Both the position numbers and the translations under genes were made by a program. Below are positions 19,770 through 28,689 of a DNA stretch of 64,000 nucleotides, piece after piece. Position 1 is the first letter of the stretch. Every line of letters starts with the position of its first letter. Origin of the DNA: Thermohalobaculum sp965247385 (GTDB lineage Bacteria > Pseudomonadota > Alphaproteobacteria > Rhodobacterales > Rhodobacteraceae); assembly GCA_965247385.1 (NCBI GenBank), contig CBDFHG010000002.1:1426001-1490000 (forward strand). Reading direction: 5' to 3'. The notes under the pieces are model-generated. The model did not search any database and was not told the origin of the DNA. It worked only from the letters and a program-made list of their open reading frames with translations.

Positions 19770-21146
19770 ATGCCAAGCAGCCTTATCGATGATGCGCCGG
19801 AAGGCGTCAACACTCCCGAGTTTTCGGTCTCCGAGATCTCCGGCGCGGTCAAGCGCATGATCGAGGGCGAGTTTAGCCATGTCCGCGTACGTGGCGAGAT
19901 CGGCCGGGTGTCGCGGCCGCGCTCCGGGCACATTTATCTCGACCTCAAGGACGACCGCGCGGTGCTGGCCTCGGTGGTCTGGAAGGGCGCGGCCGAACGG
20001 CTCGACATCCAGCCCCAGGAGGGCGACGAGGTGGTGGCCGAGGGGCGCCTGACCACCTTCCCCGGCCAATCGAAATACCAACTGATCATCGACCGCCTGT
20101 CCTACGCCGGCGAGGGTGCACTGCTGGCAAAGCTCGAGCGGTTGCGCAAGGCGCTGGCAGCCGAGGGCCTGTTCGACCCCGGGCGCAAACGCCCGATCCC
20201 CTATCTGCCGGGCGTGATCGGGGTGGTGACATCGCCCTCGGGTGCCGTGATCCGCGATATCCTGCACCGGCTGGCCGAGCGTTTTCCGGTGCATGTGCTG
20301 GTCTGGCCGGTCGCCGTGCAGGGCGAGAAATGCGCCCCCGAGGTCACCGCTGCGATCCGGGCTTTCTCGGCGCTGGAGCCAGGGAGCCCGATACCCCGCC
20401 CAGACGTGCTGATCGTGGCGCGCGGCGGCGGCTCGCTGGAGGACCTCTGGGGTTTCAACGACGAGGCCGTGGTGCGGGCGGCGGCGGAGTGCACGATCCC
20501 GCTGATCTCAGCGGTCGGGCACGAGACCGACACCACCCTGATCGACCACGCCGCCGACTTGCGCGCGCCAACCCCGACCGCCGCCGCCGAACTGGCGGTG
20601 CCGGTGCGCTCCGAACTGGTCGCCACGTTGGCCGACCTCGCGGCACGCCGCGTCCGGGCGATGTCGCGCGCACTGAAGCAGCACCGCCAGCGTCTCGGCG
20701 ACCTCGCACGCGCCCTGCCCCGGCCCGAGCAGATCCTGGCCGAACGCCGTCAACGGATCGACTTCTCCGGCCACCGCCTGAAACAGGGGCTGACCGGCCT
20801 GATCCAGACCTCCCGCGTGGCCCTGTCGCGTCAAACCGGGCGCTTTTCGCCCCGGCTGCTGTCCGTCCGGACCGAGCGGTTGCGCGACCGGTTCGACGCG
20901 ACCGCGCGGCTCTACGGTTCGCTCCACTACGAGGAAACCCTGAAGCGCGGCTACGCGGTCGTGCGTGACAACGCAGGTGCGGTGTTGAGCCGCGCTGCCC
21001 AGGTCGCCCCCGGAACGGCGCTGAAAATAGAACTTGCCGATGGCACGATCCCGGCGACTTCCGGAGGCGAAGTCCCGCCACGACCCAAAAAGCAGAAGGC
21101 CGCGCTACCCGGAAACGGCGGCGGCGCGCAGGGTTCGCTGTTCTGA
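19770..21146 (+). CDS. xseA: Exodeoxyribonuclease VII large subunit
   Basis: Processive single-strand exonuclease subunit (458 aa). The N-terminal OB fold starts at FSVSEISGAVKRMIEGEFSH. Catalytic-domain motifs are GVVTSPSGAVIRDILHRL, VLIVARGGGSLEDLWGFNDE and LISAVGHETDTTLIDHAADL, followed by a long coiled region and the end GYAVVRDNAGAVLS. ATG 19770 is chosen because homology begins there; the frame is open back to 19626. Divergent from purD. Confidence 0.94.
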   Translation: MPSSLIDDAPEGVNTPEFSVSEISGAVKRMIEGEFSHVRVRGEIGRVSRPRSGHIYLDLKDDRAVLASVVWKGAAERLDIQPQEGDEVVAEGRLTTFPGQSKYQLIIDRLSYAGEGALLAKLERLRKALAAEGLFDPGRKRPIPYLPGVIGVVTSPSGAVIRDILHRLAERFPVHVLVWPVAVQGEKCAPEVTAAIRAFSALEPGSPIPRPDVLIVARGGGSLEDLWGFNDEAVVRAAAECTIPLISAVGHETDTTLIDHAADLRAPTPTAAAELAVPVRSELVATLADLAARRVRAMSRALKQHRQRLGDLARALPRPEQILAERRQRIDFSGHRLKQGLTGLIQTSRVALSRQTGRFSPRLLSVRTERLRDRFDATARLYGSLHYEETLKRGYAVVRDNAGAVLSRAAQVAPGTALKIELADGTIPATSGGEVPPRPKKQKAALPGNGGGAQGSLF

Positions 21147-21222
21147 ACGGGAGAACCGGGGACGGGCGAGCCGAGACAGCTGACCAAACAACCGAAGCAG
21201 TAACCGAAAGTGGGAGAGAACA

Positions 21223-21513
21223 ATGGCCAAGGGATACTGGATTGCGCATGTGCATGTGACCGACCCGGAGGAATACAAGAAATACGTCAGCGGCGCGCGC
21301 GAAGCCTTCATTGCGCATGACGCAAAATTTCTTGCCCGCGGCGGCGAGAACACCGAGATCGAGGGCGCGCTGGGCCGCGAACGCCATGTGGTGATCGAGT
21401 TTCCCAGCTACCAGGCGGCGCTCGACTGTTACAACAGCGCCGAATACCAGGCCGCCCGCAACTTCCGCGTCGAGGCCGGCGTCGCTACCATCGTCCTGGT
21501 CGAGGGAAGCTGA
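21223..21513 (+). CDS. DUF1330 family protein
   Basis: A small 96-aa ferredoxin-like-fold dimeric alpha-beta barrel protein: AKGYWIAHVHVTDPEEYKKY, LARGGENTEIEGALGRERHV and FPSYQAALDCYNSAEYQAAR are typical of DUF1330. Biochemical role unknown. Good ribosome-binding site (GGGAGAG). The gene ends 4 bp before a convergent reductase. Confidence 0.88.
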   Translation: MAKGYWIAHVHVTDPEEYKKYVSGAREAFIAHDAKFLARGGENTEIEGALGRERHVVIEFPSYQAALDCYNSAEYQAARNFRVEAGVATIVLVEGS

Positions 21514-21517
21514 ACCC

Positions 21518-22498
21518 TCAGATATCCACCACCACCGACCCCGGCTTTTCACCCGCCTCGACCGCGAGGTGGGCGGCGGCGCATTCGGCCAGGGGGAAGC
21601 TCTGCGCCACCGCGTGGCTCAACGCTCCGATTTCCAGCCATTCGGTCAACTGCGCTTCGCCCAGGCGGCGCATCGCAGGGTCCAGCATGTAGACGATCAG
21701 CATCCACAGCCGGGTGTTCTTGAACATCAGCGGATAGAACGGGATCGACGGCGTCATGTCGGCGGCGCTGGCATAGGCCGCGATGGTGCCGCGCTCGGCG
21801 ATGATCTTTTCGGCGACCGCAAGATTGGCGCCGAAATCGACCTCGACGATGCGCTCGACACCCCTGCCCCCGGTGATCTCCATCACCCGTTCGGCCACGT
21901 CCTCCTCACGGTAGTTGATCACATGATTCGCCGGGCCGGCATGGGCGGCCTTCCCCGGGCCGGAAACGGTGGTAATCACCTCGGCGCCCGCAAGCCGTGC
22001 CATCTGGATGGCGTAGCGGCCGACAGTCCCGGCGCCCCCGGTCACCAGCACCGTCTGGCCTTTGACCGGCCCATCGCCCAGCACCGCCGCACAGGCGGTC
22101 ATCGCCGGGATGCCGAAGCAGGCGGCCTCACTGAACGAGGTGCCATCGGGCAGGAATACCGCCTGTTCGGCGGGCAGTGCGATGTACTCCGCCGCCGTAC
22201 CGTATTGCCGCCGCCACTGGCCGTTCCAGATCCAGACCCTCTGGCCAGTCCGCGCGGAACCGACGCCCCGCCCCACCGCTTCGATCACCCCGGCGCCGTC
22301 GGACTGCGGTACGATCCGGGGGAAGGCCATCACCGACCCGGCCCGGGCACCTGCGCGCAGTTTCACATCCGACGGGTTGACGCCGGAGGCATGGAGCCGC
22401 ACCAGCACTTCGCCCTCACCGGGTTCCGGCTCCGCTACATCACCATGGGTCAGAACTTCATCGGCCGGGCCAAAGCCGTCGTACCAAACCGCCTTCAT
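21518..22498 (-). CDS. NADPH:quinone reductase, MDR superfamily
   Basis: Zinc-independent medium-chain reductase of 326 aa: MKAVWYDGFGPADEVLTHGD opening, GroES-like half with ASGVNPSDVKLR, nucleotide-binding VLVTGGAGTVGRYAIQMARL. No structural-zinc Cys cluster is seen. Probably reduces quinones or alpha,beta-unsaturated carbonyls with NADPH; the substrate cannot be told. ATG 22498 overlaps the stop of the upstream CNNM/CBS gene (ATGA), so the two form an operon. Confidence 0.88.
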   Translation of the reverse strand: MKAVWYDGFGPADEVLTHGDVAEPEPGEGEVLVRLHASGVNPSDVKLRAGARAGSVMAFPRIVPQSDGAGVIEAVGRGVGSARTGQRVWIWNGQWRRQYGTAAEYIALPAEQAVFLPDGTSFSEAACFGIPAMTACAAVLGDGPVKGQTVLVTGGAGTVGRYAIQMARLAGAEVITTVSGPGKAAHAGPANHVINYREEDVAERVMEITGGRGVERIVEVDFGANLAVAEKIIAERGTIAAYASAADMTPSIPFYPLMFKNTRLWMLIVYMLDPAMRRLGEAQLTEWLEIGALSHAVAQSFPLAECAAAHLAVEAGEKPGSVVVDI

Positions 22499-23817
22499 CG
22501 CACACTCCTGCTCATCTGCTTCAGCCTCAGCTTGGTGATCTGGTGCCGTGTCCGCTCCAGCACCTCGAAGCGCATCCCATGGAAGACGAAGACCTGCCCC
22601 TCGATCGGAATAGCCTGGGCTTCGTGGATCATCAGCCCGGCCACTGTTGTCGCCTCCTCGTCGGGCATTTCCCACTCGCAGGCGCGGTTGAGATCGCGGA
22701 TGGTCATGGCGCCGGAAACAATCACCGAGCCATCGGTTTCGCGGATGATCCCGGTCACCTCAACATCGTGTTCATCGGTAATCTCGCCGACAATCTCCTC
22801 CAGGATATCCTCCAGCGTCAGTAGCCCCTGCAACGTGCCGTATTCATCGACCACCAGTGCGAAATGCTGGCGGTGCTTCAGGAAAGCACGGAGCTGGTCG
22901 TCCAGGGACCGGGTGTCGGGCACGAACCAGGGCTTCATTGCCACCGACATGACATCGAGCTTGCGCCCGGATCTGGCGGCAGTTTTGGTCCCTTTCCTGG
23001 CATCATCCTTCGCGTCCCGAAGCTGCCGATGCTCGGCCCGCAGCAGGTCCTTGGCGTGGATAATTCCGACGATGTTTTCGGGCTCATCCCGCCACAGTGG
23101 CGTCCGGGTATAGGGCGAGGCCAGACAGAACTCGATGATCTCCTCCGCCGGTTCATCCGCCGAGATCGCGGCGATATCGCGGCGATGGCGCATCACTTCG
23201 GCAACCTCGCGTTCCTTCAGGTCCAGCGATGCCAAAAGCCGGTCGTGCGCATCCTTGTCGACACCGCCCTCGGAATGATGCAGCGCAATCGTGCCCTTGA
23301 TCTGCTCCATCGGCGCCAGCATCTGGGCGTCCGGGTCGGCCTTGACCCCGACCAGCGCCAACGCCAGGCGCACCAGCAGGCGCACGGCAGTAACCACTGG
23401 GGCGAACAGCCGGACCACCACCTGCACGATCGGCGCCACCCGCACCGCCGCCTTCTCCGGGAAGGTGACGGCGTAGGTCTTCGGCGCCACCTCGGCGAAG
23501 ACCAGCACGAGGAAGGTCATCACCAGCGTTGCCCAGGCGACCCCTGCCTCGCCAAACGCGGTAGTGAACAGCGAGGTCGCCAGGCTGGCGGCCAGAATGT
23601 TGACCAGGTTGTTGCCCAGCAGGATCGAGCCGAGCAGACGCTCGTTGTCCTCGGTCAGATGCAACGCGATCCGCGCGCCCTTCGATCCCTTGGCCGAAAG
23701 CTGATGCATGGCAGCACGGTTGACCGCGGTCAGTGCCGTTTCACTCCCCGAAAAGAAGGCCGACAGGCCAAGCAGGGCGGCGATTCCAACACAGGTCCAC
23801 CAGATTGAGGGGTCCAT
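22495..23817 (-). CDS. CNNM/CorC-HlyC-type membrane protein with CBS pair
   Basis: Inner-membrane protein of 440 aa. The N-terminal DUF21/CNNM domain has four hydrophobic segments (starting WWTCVGIAALLGLSAFFSGS) and EVAPKTYAVTFPEKAA, then a CBS pair (PENIVGIIHAKDLL, LVVDEYGTLQGLLTLEDILE) and a C-terminal CorC_HlyC domain (VAGLMIHEAQAIPIEGQVFV). Family members are linked to Mg/Co efflux or cation homeostasis. Start ATG 23817 behind AAGGATAAAGAG; a longer frame to 23853 has no support. Confidence 0.88.
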   Translation of the reverse strand: MDPSIWWTCVGIAALLGLSAFFSGSETALTAVNRAAMHQLSAKGSKGARIALHLTEDNERLLGSILLGNNLVNILAASLATSLFTTAFGEAGVAWATLVMTFLVLVFAEVAPKTYAVTFPEKAAVRVAPIVQVVVRLFAPVVTAVRLLVRLALALVGVKADPDAQMLAPMEQIKGTIALHHSEGGVDKDAHDRLLASLDLKEREVAEVMRHRRDIAAISADEPAEEIIEFCLASPYTRTPLWRDEPENIVGIIHAKDLLRAEHRQLRDAKDDARKGTKTAARSGRKLDVMSVAMKPWFVPDTRSLDDQLRAFLKHRQHFALVVDEYGTLQGLLTLEDILEEIVGEITDEHDVEVTGIIRETDGSVIVSGAMTIRDLNRACEWEMPDEEATTVAGLMIHEAQAIPIEGQVFVFHGMRFEVLERTRHQITKLRLKQMSRSVR

Positions 23818-23893
23818 TCTCTTTATCCTTGGATTTTGGGTGGTTCGCCTCATTTATGATGGCAATGCCGGGTTGGGGCAAGGGTGAGACGTT

Positions 23894-24892
23894 TTGGATA
23901 ATTTGATCGACCTGGGTACGATCGACGGAGATTTGATCGCGTTCGGCGGGATTGTCTCGAACGCGCATGCACTGACGGCGCTGCGGCGCAGTGCCGTCGC
24001 GTGGGGCATTTCGCCCGCACAGATGATCTGCACCGGCGATGTCATTGCCTATTGCGGCCAGCCGGTCGAGACGGTCGCCGGATTGCGCGCTCTGGGCGCT
24101 GCGACAATCCGCGGCAATTGCGAGGAAAGTCTGGCTTGGCGCGCAACCGATTGCGGCTGTGGCTTTACCGCCGGTTCGGCCTGCGACCTGCTCTCGCTCT
24201 CCTGGTATGCCCATGCGGATGCCTGTCTCGGCGCCACCGAGCGTGCGTGGATGACCACGCTGCCCCGGCTGGCGGTGTTTCGCGCCCATGGGCGGCGTTG
24301 GGGAGTTCTGCATGGCGGGGCCACGGCGCTCAACCGCTTCTTGTGGCCAAACAGCCCGGAGGCAGAGTTTGCTGAAGAAACCGCGGCCCTGGAGGCCGTT
24401 GCCGGTCCGGTGGACGCGGTTCTGGCGGGTCATTGCGGCCTACCTTTCCGACGCGAGATCGCGGGACGCATGTGGTTCAACACCGGGGCGCTGGGCATGC
24501 CGCCAAATGACGGCGACCGGCGCACCACATTTGGCGTCATCGAAGCCAACGGCCCACGCATCGAACGGCTTGACTATGATCATGCGGGTGCGGCTCAGGC
24601 CATGCGCTCGGCCGGGTTGACTCAGGGTTATGACCTTGCACTGGAGAGCGGCTGGTGGCCCAGCGAGGAGTCCTGCCGCCGGAATTCCGCCGGGCCGCCT
24701 GAGTCTGCCTCAACCGCCCCGCGCCAGCGGGTGCTTCTGCAGCACCAGCGCCTTCAGGCGCTCGTCCAGCACATGGGTGTAGATCTCAGTGGTCGAGACA
24801 TCCGCATGTCCCAACAACTGCTGGATCGCGCGCAGATCCGCCCCATTGGCGAGCAGATGGGTAGCGAAGGCATGGCGCAGGGTGTGCGGTGA
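23894..24892 (+). CDS. Calcineurin-like metallophosphoesterase with 3' frameshift
   Basis: Metallophosphatase of the DUF/YfcE-like group, with metal ligands visible in CTGDVIAYCG, RGNCEESLAW, GVLHGGATALNRFL and LAGHCGLPF, then WFNTGALGMPPNDGD. A loss of one G near 24668-24670 changes the expected SEEVLPPEFRRAA-stop (end at 24702) into SEESCRRNS and lets the frame run 190 bp over xerD on the other strand. The core enzyme is intact, so the effect is an abnormal tail. It starts at TTG 23894; no nearby ATG fits. Confidence 0.75.
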   Translation: MDNLIDLGTIDGDLIAFGGIVSNAHALTALRRSAVAWGISPAQMICTGDVIAYCGQPVETVAGLRALGAATIRGNCEESLAWRATDCGCGFTAGSACDLLSLSWYAHADACLGATERAWMTTLPRLAVFRAHGRRWGVLHGGATALNRFLWPNSPEAEFAEETAALEAVAGPVDAVLAGHCGLPFRREIAGRMWFNTGALGMPPNDGDRRTTFGVIEANGPRIERLDYDHAGAAQAMRSAGLTQGYDLALESGWWPSEESCRRNSAGPPESASTAPRQRVLLQHQRLQALVQHMGVDLSGRDIRMSQQLLDRAQIRPIGEQMGSEGMAQGVR

Positions 24893-25645
24893 GATCCGGG
24901 TGGGATCGAGCCCCGCCGCCACCGCCAACTCCTTCAATGCGTGGTAGAACCCAACCCTGGTCAGATGCCCCAGCTTGCCGCGTGACGGGAACAGCCAGGG
25001 CGAGGGCCGCCCGCCAGCGCCGCGCCTCTCGGCCTCGATCGCATCACGGACCACCAGCCAGGCGGCCAGCGCCTCGCGGGCGGGGTCTGACAGCGGCACC
25101 ATGCGCTCGCGCCCGCCCTTGCCGATGACCAGCATCATGCGCGGATTGCCCCGTGCCGAGGCCGCGGGCAGCGACACCAACTCGCTGACCCTGAGGCCGG
25201 TGGCATAAAGCAATTCCATCAGACACAGCCGCTGCGCTCGTTTCGCCACACTGCCAGGGCGGGTCCGCGCGGCGTCAAGCAAATCGTCGACCTCGGCGAC
25301 CGACAGAGTGCCCGGCAGCTTTCGCTCCGGGCGCGGCCCGCCGACCCGCGCGGCCGGATCGTCAGCTCGCCATCCCTCGGACAGTGCAAAGCGATAGAAC
25401 TGGCGGATCGCCGACAGCCGCCGCGCCCTTGTTGCCGGCGACAAGCCTTCGGCCTCCAGCGCCACCAGGTATCGCTCTATCTCGGGTCGCTCGACCCGTT
25501 CCGGATCGGCGCCCTCAGCGCGCAGCCAAATCGTGAAGTGCTCCAGATCTCGCCGGTAGGCGGCAAGCGTGTTCGCCGCCGCGCCGCGCTCGGCCCCCAA
25601 CGCCTCCAGGAACGGCGTGATCCAGCGCGATGTGCCGCCGCTCAC
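24710..25645 (-). CDS. xerD: Tyrosine recombinase XerD
   Basis: Site-specific recombinase acting with XerC at dif to resolve chromosome dimers. 311 aa. N-terminal SAM-like domain (NTLAAYRRDLEHFTIWLRAE); catalytic residues Arg in YATGLRVSELVSL, Lys in GKGGRERMVPLS, HxxR in HTLRHAFATHLL, His in LLGHADVSTTEIY and the nucleophile Tyr in EIYTHVLDERL. The GTG start at 25645 overlaps the stop of the small membrane gene (GTGA). Confidence 0.93.
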   Translation of the reverse strand: MSGGTSRWITPFLEALGAERGAAANTLAAYRRDLEHFTIWLRAEGADPERVERPEIERYLVALEAEGLSPATRARRLSAIRQFYRFALSEGWRADDPAARVGGPRPERKLPGTLSVAEVDDLLDAARTRPGSVAKRAQRLCLMELLYATGLRVSELVSLPAASARGNPRMMLVIGKGGRERMVPLSDPAREALAAWLVVRDAIEAERRGAGGRPSPWLFPSRGKLGHLTRVGFYHALKELAVAAGLDPTRISPHTLRHAFATHLLANGADLRAIQQLLGHADVSTTEIYTHVLDERLKALVLQKHPLARGG

Positions 25646-25782
25646 TTGTCCGCCCGGGGCAGCGGCAGAGTAACCACTTTATCCCCGGTCGGCGCCGGAA
25701 GATCGGCAAAAATCGCATAAGCCGCGAAGCCTATTGCGAGGAGGAGAATCAGCCGAAACAGGTATTTTGCGATCTCGCGCAT
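25642..25782 (-). CDS. Small single-pass membrane protein (46 aa)
   Basis: MREIAKYLFRLILLLAIGFA followed by AYAIFADLPAPTGDKVVTLP: one transmembrane helix (about residues 8-26) with a short periplasmic tail. It overlaps xerD by GTGA, so translation is coupled. Equivalent tiny proteins sit between aroK and xerD in many Rhodobacterales (from memory). Function unknown. ATG 25782 is the start after which the membrane-protein character begins. Confidence 0.72.
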   Translation of the reverse strand: MREIAKYLFRLILLLAIGFAAYAIFADLPAPTGDKVVTLPLPRADK

Positions 25783-25954
25783 GGGTTTTACTTGCCTGCT
25801 TGTCTTTTCTGCCGCGCCGTCGTGGTGTAAAGTGCGGGGTGGAGATACGTTCCGTGTCACCGGCTCCGGGCAAATGTAACCCGCCGACTGGTCGGGAACA
25901 ACACCCCCGGCACATCATCGGGGAACAACATCCGGGAGCGAACGAGGGAGTCCG

Positions 25955-26551
25955 ATGGTGCAGGCAGCCAAACCACGGGGAATGCCAGCGTCTCGGCTGA
26001 TCCGGCCAGTCGCGCTGATTGGCCTTATGGGCGCTGGCAAAAGTTCGGTCGGCACCAGGCTGGCGGAGATTTTGGGGGTTCGGTTCCAAGATTCGGATGT
26101 GGAGATCGAGAAGGCCGCCAATCTAACAGTTCCGGAAATCTTCGAACGCTATGGTGAGGCACATTTCCGCGACGGCGAGCGCCGCGTGATTGCCCGGCTG
26201 CTGGGCGATAGGCCGTTGATTTTGGCGACTGGGGGGGGGGCCTTTCTGGATGCCGCGACCCGGGAGATAATTGCCGGGCGCGCGGTCTCGGTCTGGATTG
26301 ATGCCAAACTCGAGCTCCTGGTCCAGCGCACCGCCGGGCGCACCCACCGGCCGCTGTTGAACAAGGGCAGCCCGCGGGAGATCCTGGCCGCGCTGATCGA
26401 GACTCGTTACCCGGTCTATGCGCAGTCGGATGTGCATTTGAAAAGCGCCCCTGGCCAGACCCACGACAAGATGGCCCGGCGCATCATCACCGGGCTGGAG
26501 GACCACGGCGCCCGCACCGGCAAAGGCGCGTTAGAGCAGGGAGATCACTGA
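25955..26551 (+). CDS. aroK: Shikimate kinase
   Basis: Phosphorylates shikimate in the aromatic amino-acid pathway; 198 aa. Walker A GLMGAGKSSVG, shikimate-binding FQDSDVEIEKAANLTVPEIF, ATGGGAFLD, and the LID region RTAGRTHRPLL. The ATGGGA codons are written with a run of ten G (26231-26240), a slippage-prone tract in an important gene. The TGA overlaps the aroB ATG by one base. Divergent from the xerD operon. Confidence 0.94.
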   Translation: MVQAAKPRGMPASRLIRPVALIGLMGAGKSSVGTRLAEILGVRFQDSDVEIEKAANLTVPEIFERYGEAHFRDGERRVIARLLGDRPLILATGGGAFLDAATREIIAGRAVSVWIDAKLELLVQRTAGRTHRPLLNKGSPREILAALIETRYPVYAQSDVHLKSAPGQTHDKMARRIITGLEDHGARTGKGALEQGDH

Positions 26552-27675
26552 TGGAGCCGCTCATTCAGACGGTACATGTCGACCTGGCTGGACGCGGCTA
26601 TGACATCCACATCGGGCCGGGATTGATCGCGCAAGCTGGCGCCCGTATCGGGCCGCTGTTGCCGCGCCCGTTCACCGTGATCGTCACCGATGAGACCGTC
26701 GCCGGACAGCATCTGGCGCCGCTCAGGGCCGGGCTGGCGGTCGCTGGCATCGACGCCGAAGTCATCATTCTGCCGCCGGGCGAGGCGACCAAATCGATGG
26801 CCAGGCTGACCCAGGTGGTCGAGCGGTTGCTGGAGTTGAAGGTTGAGCGCGACGACCTGATCATCGCGCTGGGCGGCGGGGTGGTCGGCGACCTGGCGGG
26901 CTTCGCTGCCGCGGTGTTGCGGCGCGGCGTGGGTTTTGTCCAGGTGCCGACCTCGCTGCTGGCCCAGGTCGACAGTTCGGTCGGCGGCAAGACCGGAGTC
27001 AATGCCCCCCAAGGCAAGAACCTGATCGGCGCCTTCCATCAGCCCCGGCTGGTGCTGGCCGACATGTATGCGCTGGAAACCCTGCCCGACCGCGAGTTTC
27101 TGGCGGGCTATGGCGAGGTGGCGAAGTACGCCCTGCTGGGCGACGCCACGTTCTTCGAATGGCTGGAGAAAAACGCCGCCCACATGCTGGCGGGCGACCA
27201 GGAGGCGCGCATCCACGCGGTGCGCCGCTGCTGCGAGATGAAGGCCGAGATCGTCGCCCGCGACGAGTTTGAGCGCGGCGGCCGGGCGCTGCTGAACCTC
27301 GGTCACACCTTCGGCCACGCACTGGAAGCGGCGACCGGGTACTCAAGCCGCCTGCTGCACGGCGAGGGCGTGGCCATCGGCGTGGCGCTGGCCTTCGATG
27401 CCTCGGCGCGGATGGGGCTGTGCGCGCAGGAATGCCCGAGCCGGGTGCGGGCGCATCTGACGGCCATGGGGATGAAGAAGGATCTGACGGATATCGCGGG
27501 CGACCTGCCCGGCGTGGACGGGCTGATGGCGCTGATGGGCCAGGACAAGAAGGTCCGGCAGGGGCGGCTGACGTTTATCCTTGCGCGGCGGATCGGGGAG
27601 GCGTTCGTCGAGCGGGAGGCGGATTTGGAGGTTGTTCAGGGGGTGTTGGGGGATGCGTTGAGTGCAAGGGGGTGA
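26551..27675 (+). CDS. aroB: 3-dehydroquinate synthase
   Basis: Cyclises DAHP to 3-dehydroquinate; NAD and metal dependent; 374 aa. Motifs: PPGEATKSMARLTQVVERLL, LGGGVVGDLAGFAAAVLRRG (NAD-binding), VDSSVGGKTGVNAPQGKNLI, GYGEVAKYALLGD and metal-binding LNLGHTFGHALEAATGYSSR plus HGEGVAIGVALA. Co-transcribed with aroK. Confidence 0.95.
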   Translation: MEPLIQTVHVDLAGRGYDIHIGPGLIAQAGARIGPLLPRPFTVIVTDETVAGQHLAPLRAGLAVAGIDAEVIILPPGEATKSMARLTQVVERLLELKVERDDLIIALGGGVVGDLAGFAAAVLRRGVGFVQVPTSLLAQVDSSVGGKTGVNAPQGKNLIGAFHQPRLVLADMYALETLPDREFLAGYGEVAKYALLGDATFFEWLEKNAAHMLAGDQEARIHAVRRCCEMKAEIVARDEFERGGRALLNLGHTFGHALEAATGYSSRLLHGEGVAIGVALAFDASARMGLCAQECPSRVRAHLTAMGMKKDLTDIAGDLPGVDGLMALMGQDKKVRQGRLTFILARRIGEAFVEREADLEVVQGVLGDALSARG

Positions 27676-27909
27676 GGGGATGGAGCGCCGTGTTGACACG
27701 CTCTACCGGCCGAATTTGTAGCGCGCTTCGAAAAGTGGTATATTCTTGTAATCTATAATCTTTCTCGAGGCACATCATCATGATGGGAATGTTGGAAGGG
27801 CTACTCTGAAGCGACCGAAAGAACCGGAAAAAGCAAAAAATAGGCGGTATTATATTTGACAAACCCAGCCTAGACTCCTATATTCGTATCAACGAGTTAG
27901 GAGACTGCT
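27676..27909. other. Gene-free border of the large defence island
   Basis: About 230 bp that become clearly AT-richer than aroB. They contain CATCATCATGATG and TATATTTGACAAACC-like stretches but no ORF I can support. This is the left junction between housekeeping DNA and the island. Confidence 0.5.
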
Positions 27910-28660
27910 ATGTTCATTCTGTCCAAAAGCTACATGCACGGCGAAGCGGCGGCGTTCGCCCACGTCGAACGCATGTTGTGGCCTGATGGACCGTTTTGCC
28001 CGCATTGTGGCAACGCGGGGCGCGTTTATGCCCTGACTGGTGTTCGCACGAAGCCTAGCAAGAAGCACCCGGAAGGTGCCATTCGCCACGGCCTCAAGAA
28101 GTGCAGCGAATGCCGGAAGCAGTTCACGGTTCGCATCGGAACCATTTTTGAGAGCAGCCACATAGAACTTCACAAGTGGTTGCAGGCGATCTTCCTGATG
28201 ACCTCTAGCAAGAAAGGGATCAGCAGCAACCAGCTTCACCGGACGCTGGGCGTGACCCTTAAGAGCGCATGGTTTTTGTCTCACCGCATCCGCGCCGCAA
28301 TGAGCGACGATACTCTGGCCAACTTCGGTTCCAACGGCGGCGTTGTAGAAGTTGATGAGACGTTCATCGGGAATGACCGGACCATCAAGCCAAAGCACAG
28401 CAAGAAGGGTTGCGGGTACGCGCATAAATTCAAGCTACTGAGCCTTGTTGATCGCACGACTGGCCGGGCCAAGAGCATCGTCGTTGATGACATCAAGGGC
28501 GTTTACCAGCACTGTGCGAAACGTCATCTTCATCGTATGCGGCTGAATTTGAGCTTCGGTACAACAATAGGGTTGCAAACGGTTCCGATGATCAGATGCG
28601 CGCTTACACCGTCCTGATGTCCGTCCGAGGCAAGAGACTTCTTTACGGGACTCGTTGGGC
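27910..28660 (+). pseudogene. IS1595-family transposase with internal deletion and frameshift
   Basis: The N-terminal zinc ribbon (FCPHCGNAGRVYAL...LKKCSECRKQFTVRIG) and VEVDETFIGNDRTIKPKHSK with the first catalytic Asp are present. VVDDIKG is joined directly to VYQHCAKRHLHR, a segment that normally lies near the C-terminus after HTNxxExFxSxLKRGVYG. About 80-100 codons with the second Asp and the catalytic Asn/Glu region are therefore lost. A one-base shift follows: the expected YAAEFELRYNNRVANGSDD continues in the next frame. This is a third IS1595 lineage, distinct from the two copies further right; its ends were not found. Confidence 0.75.
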
Positions 28661-28689
28661 GCGTAGAATCTCTACGCCGGGAGGCGCTG

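Noticed and set aside
27676..27909. tRNA or attachment site at the island border after aroB
   Set aside because: No cloverleaf or direct repeat matching the far side could be found by eye.
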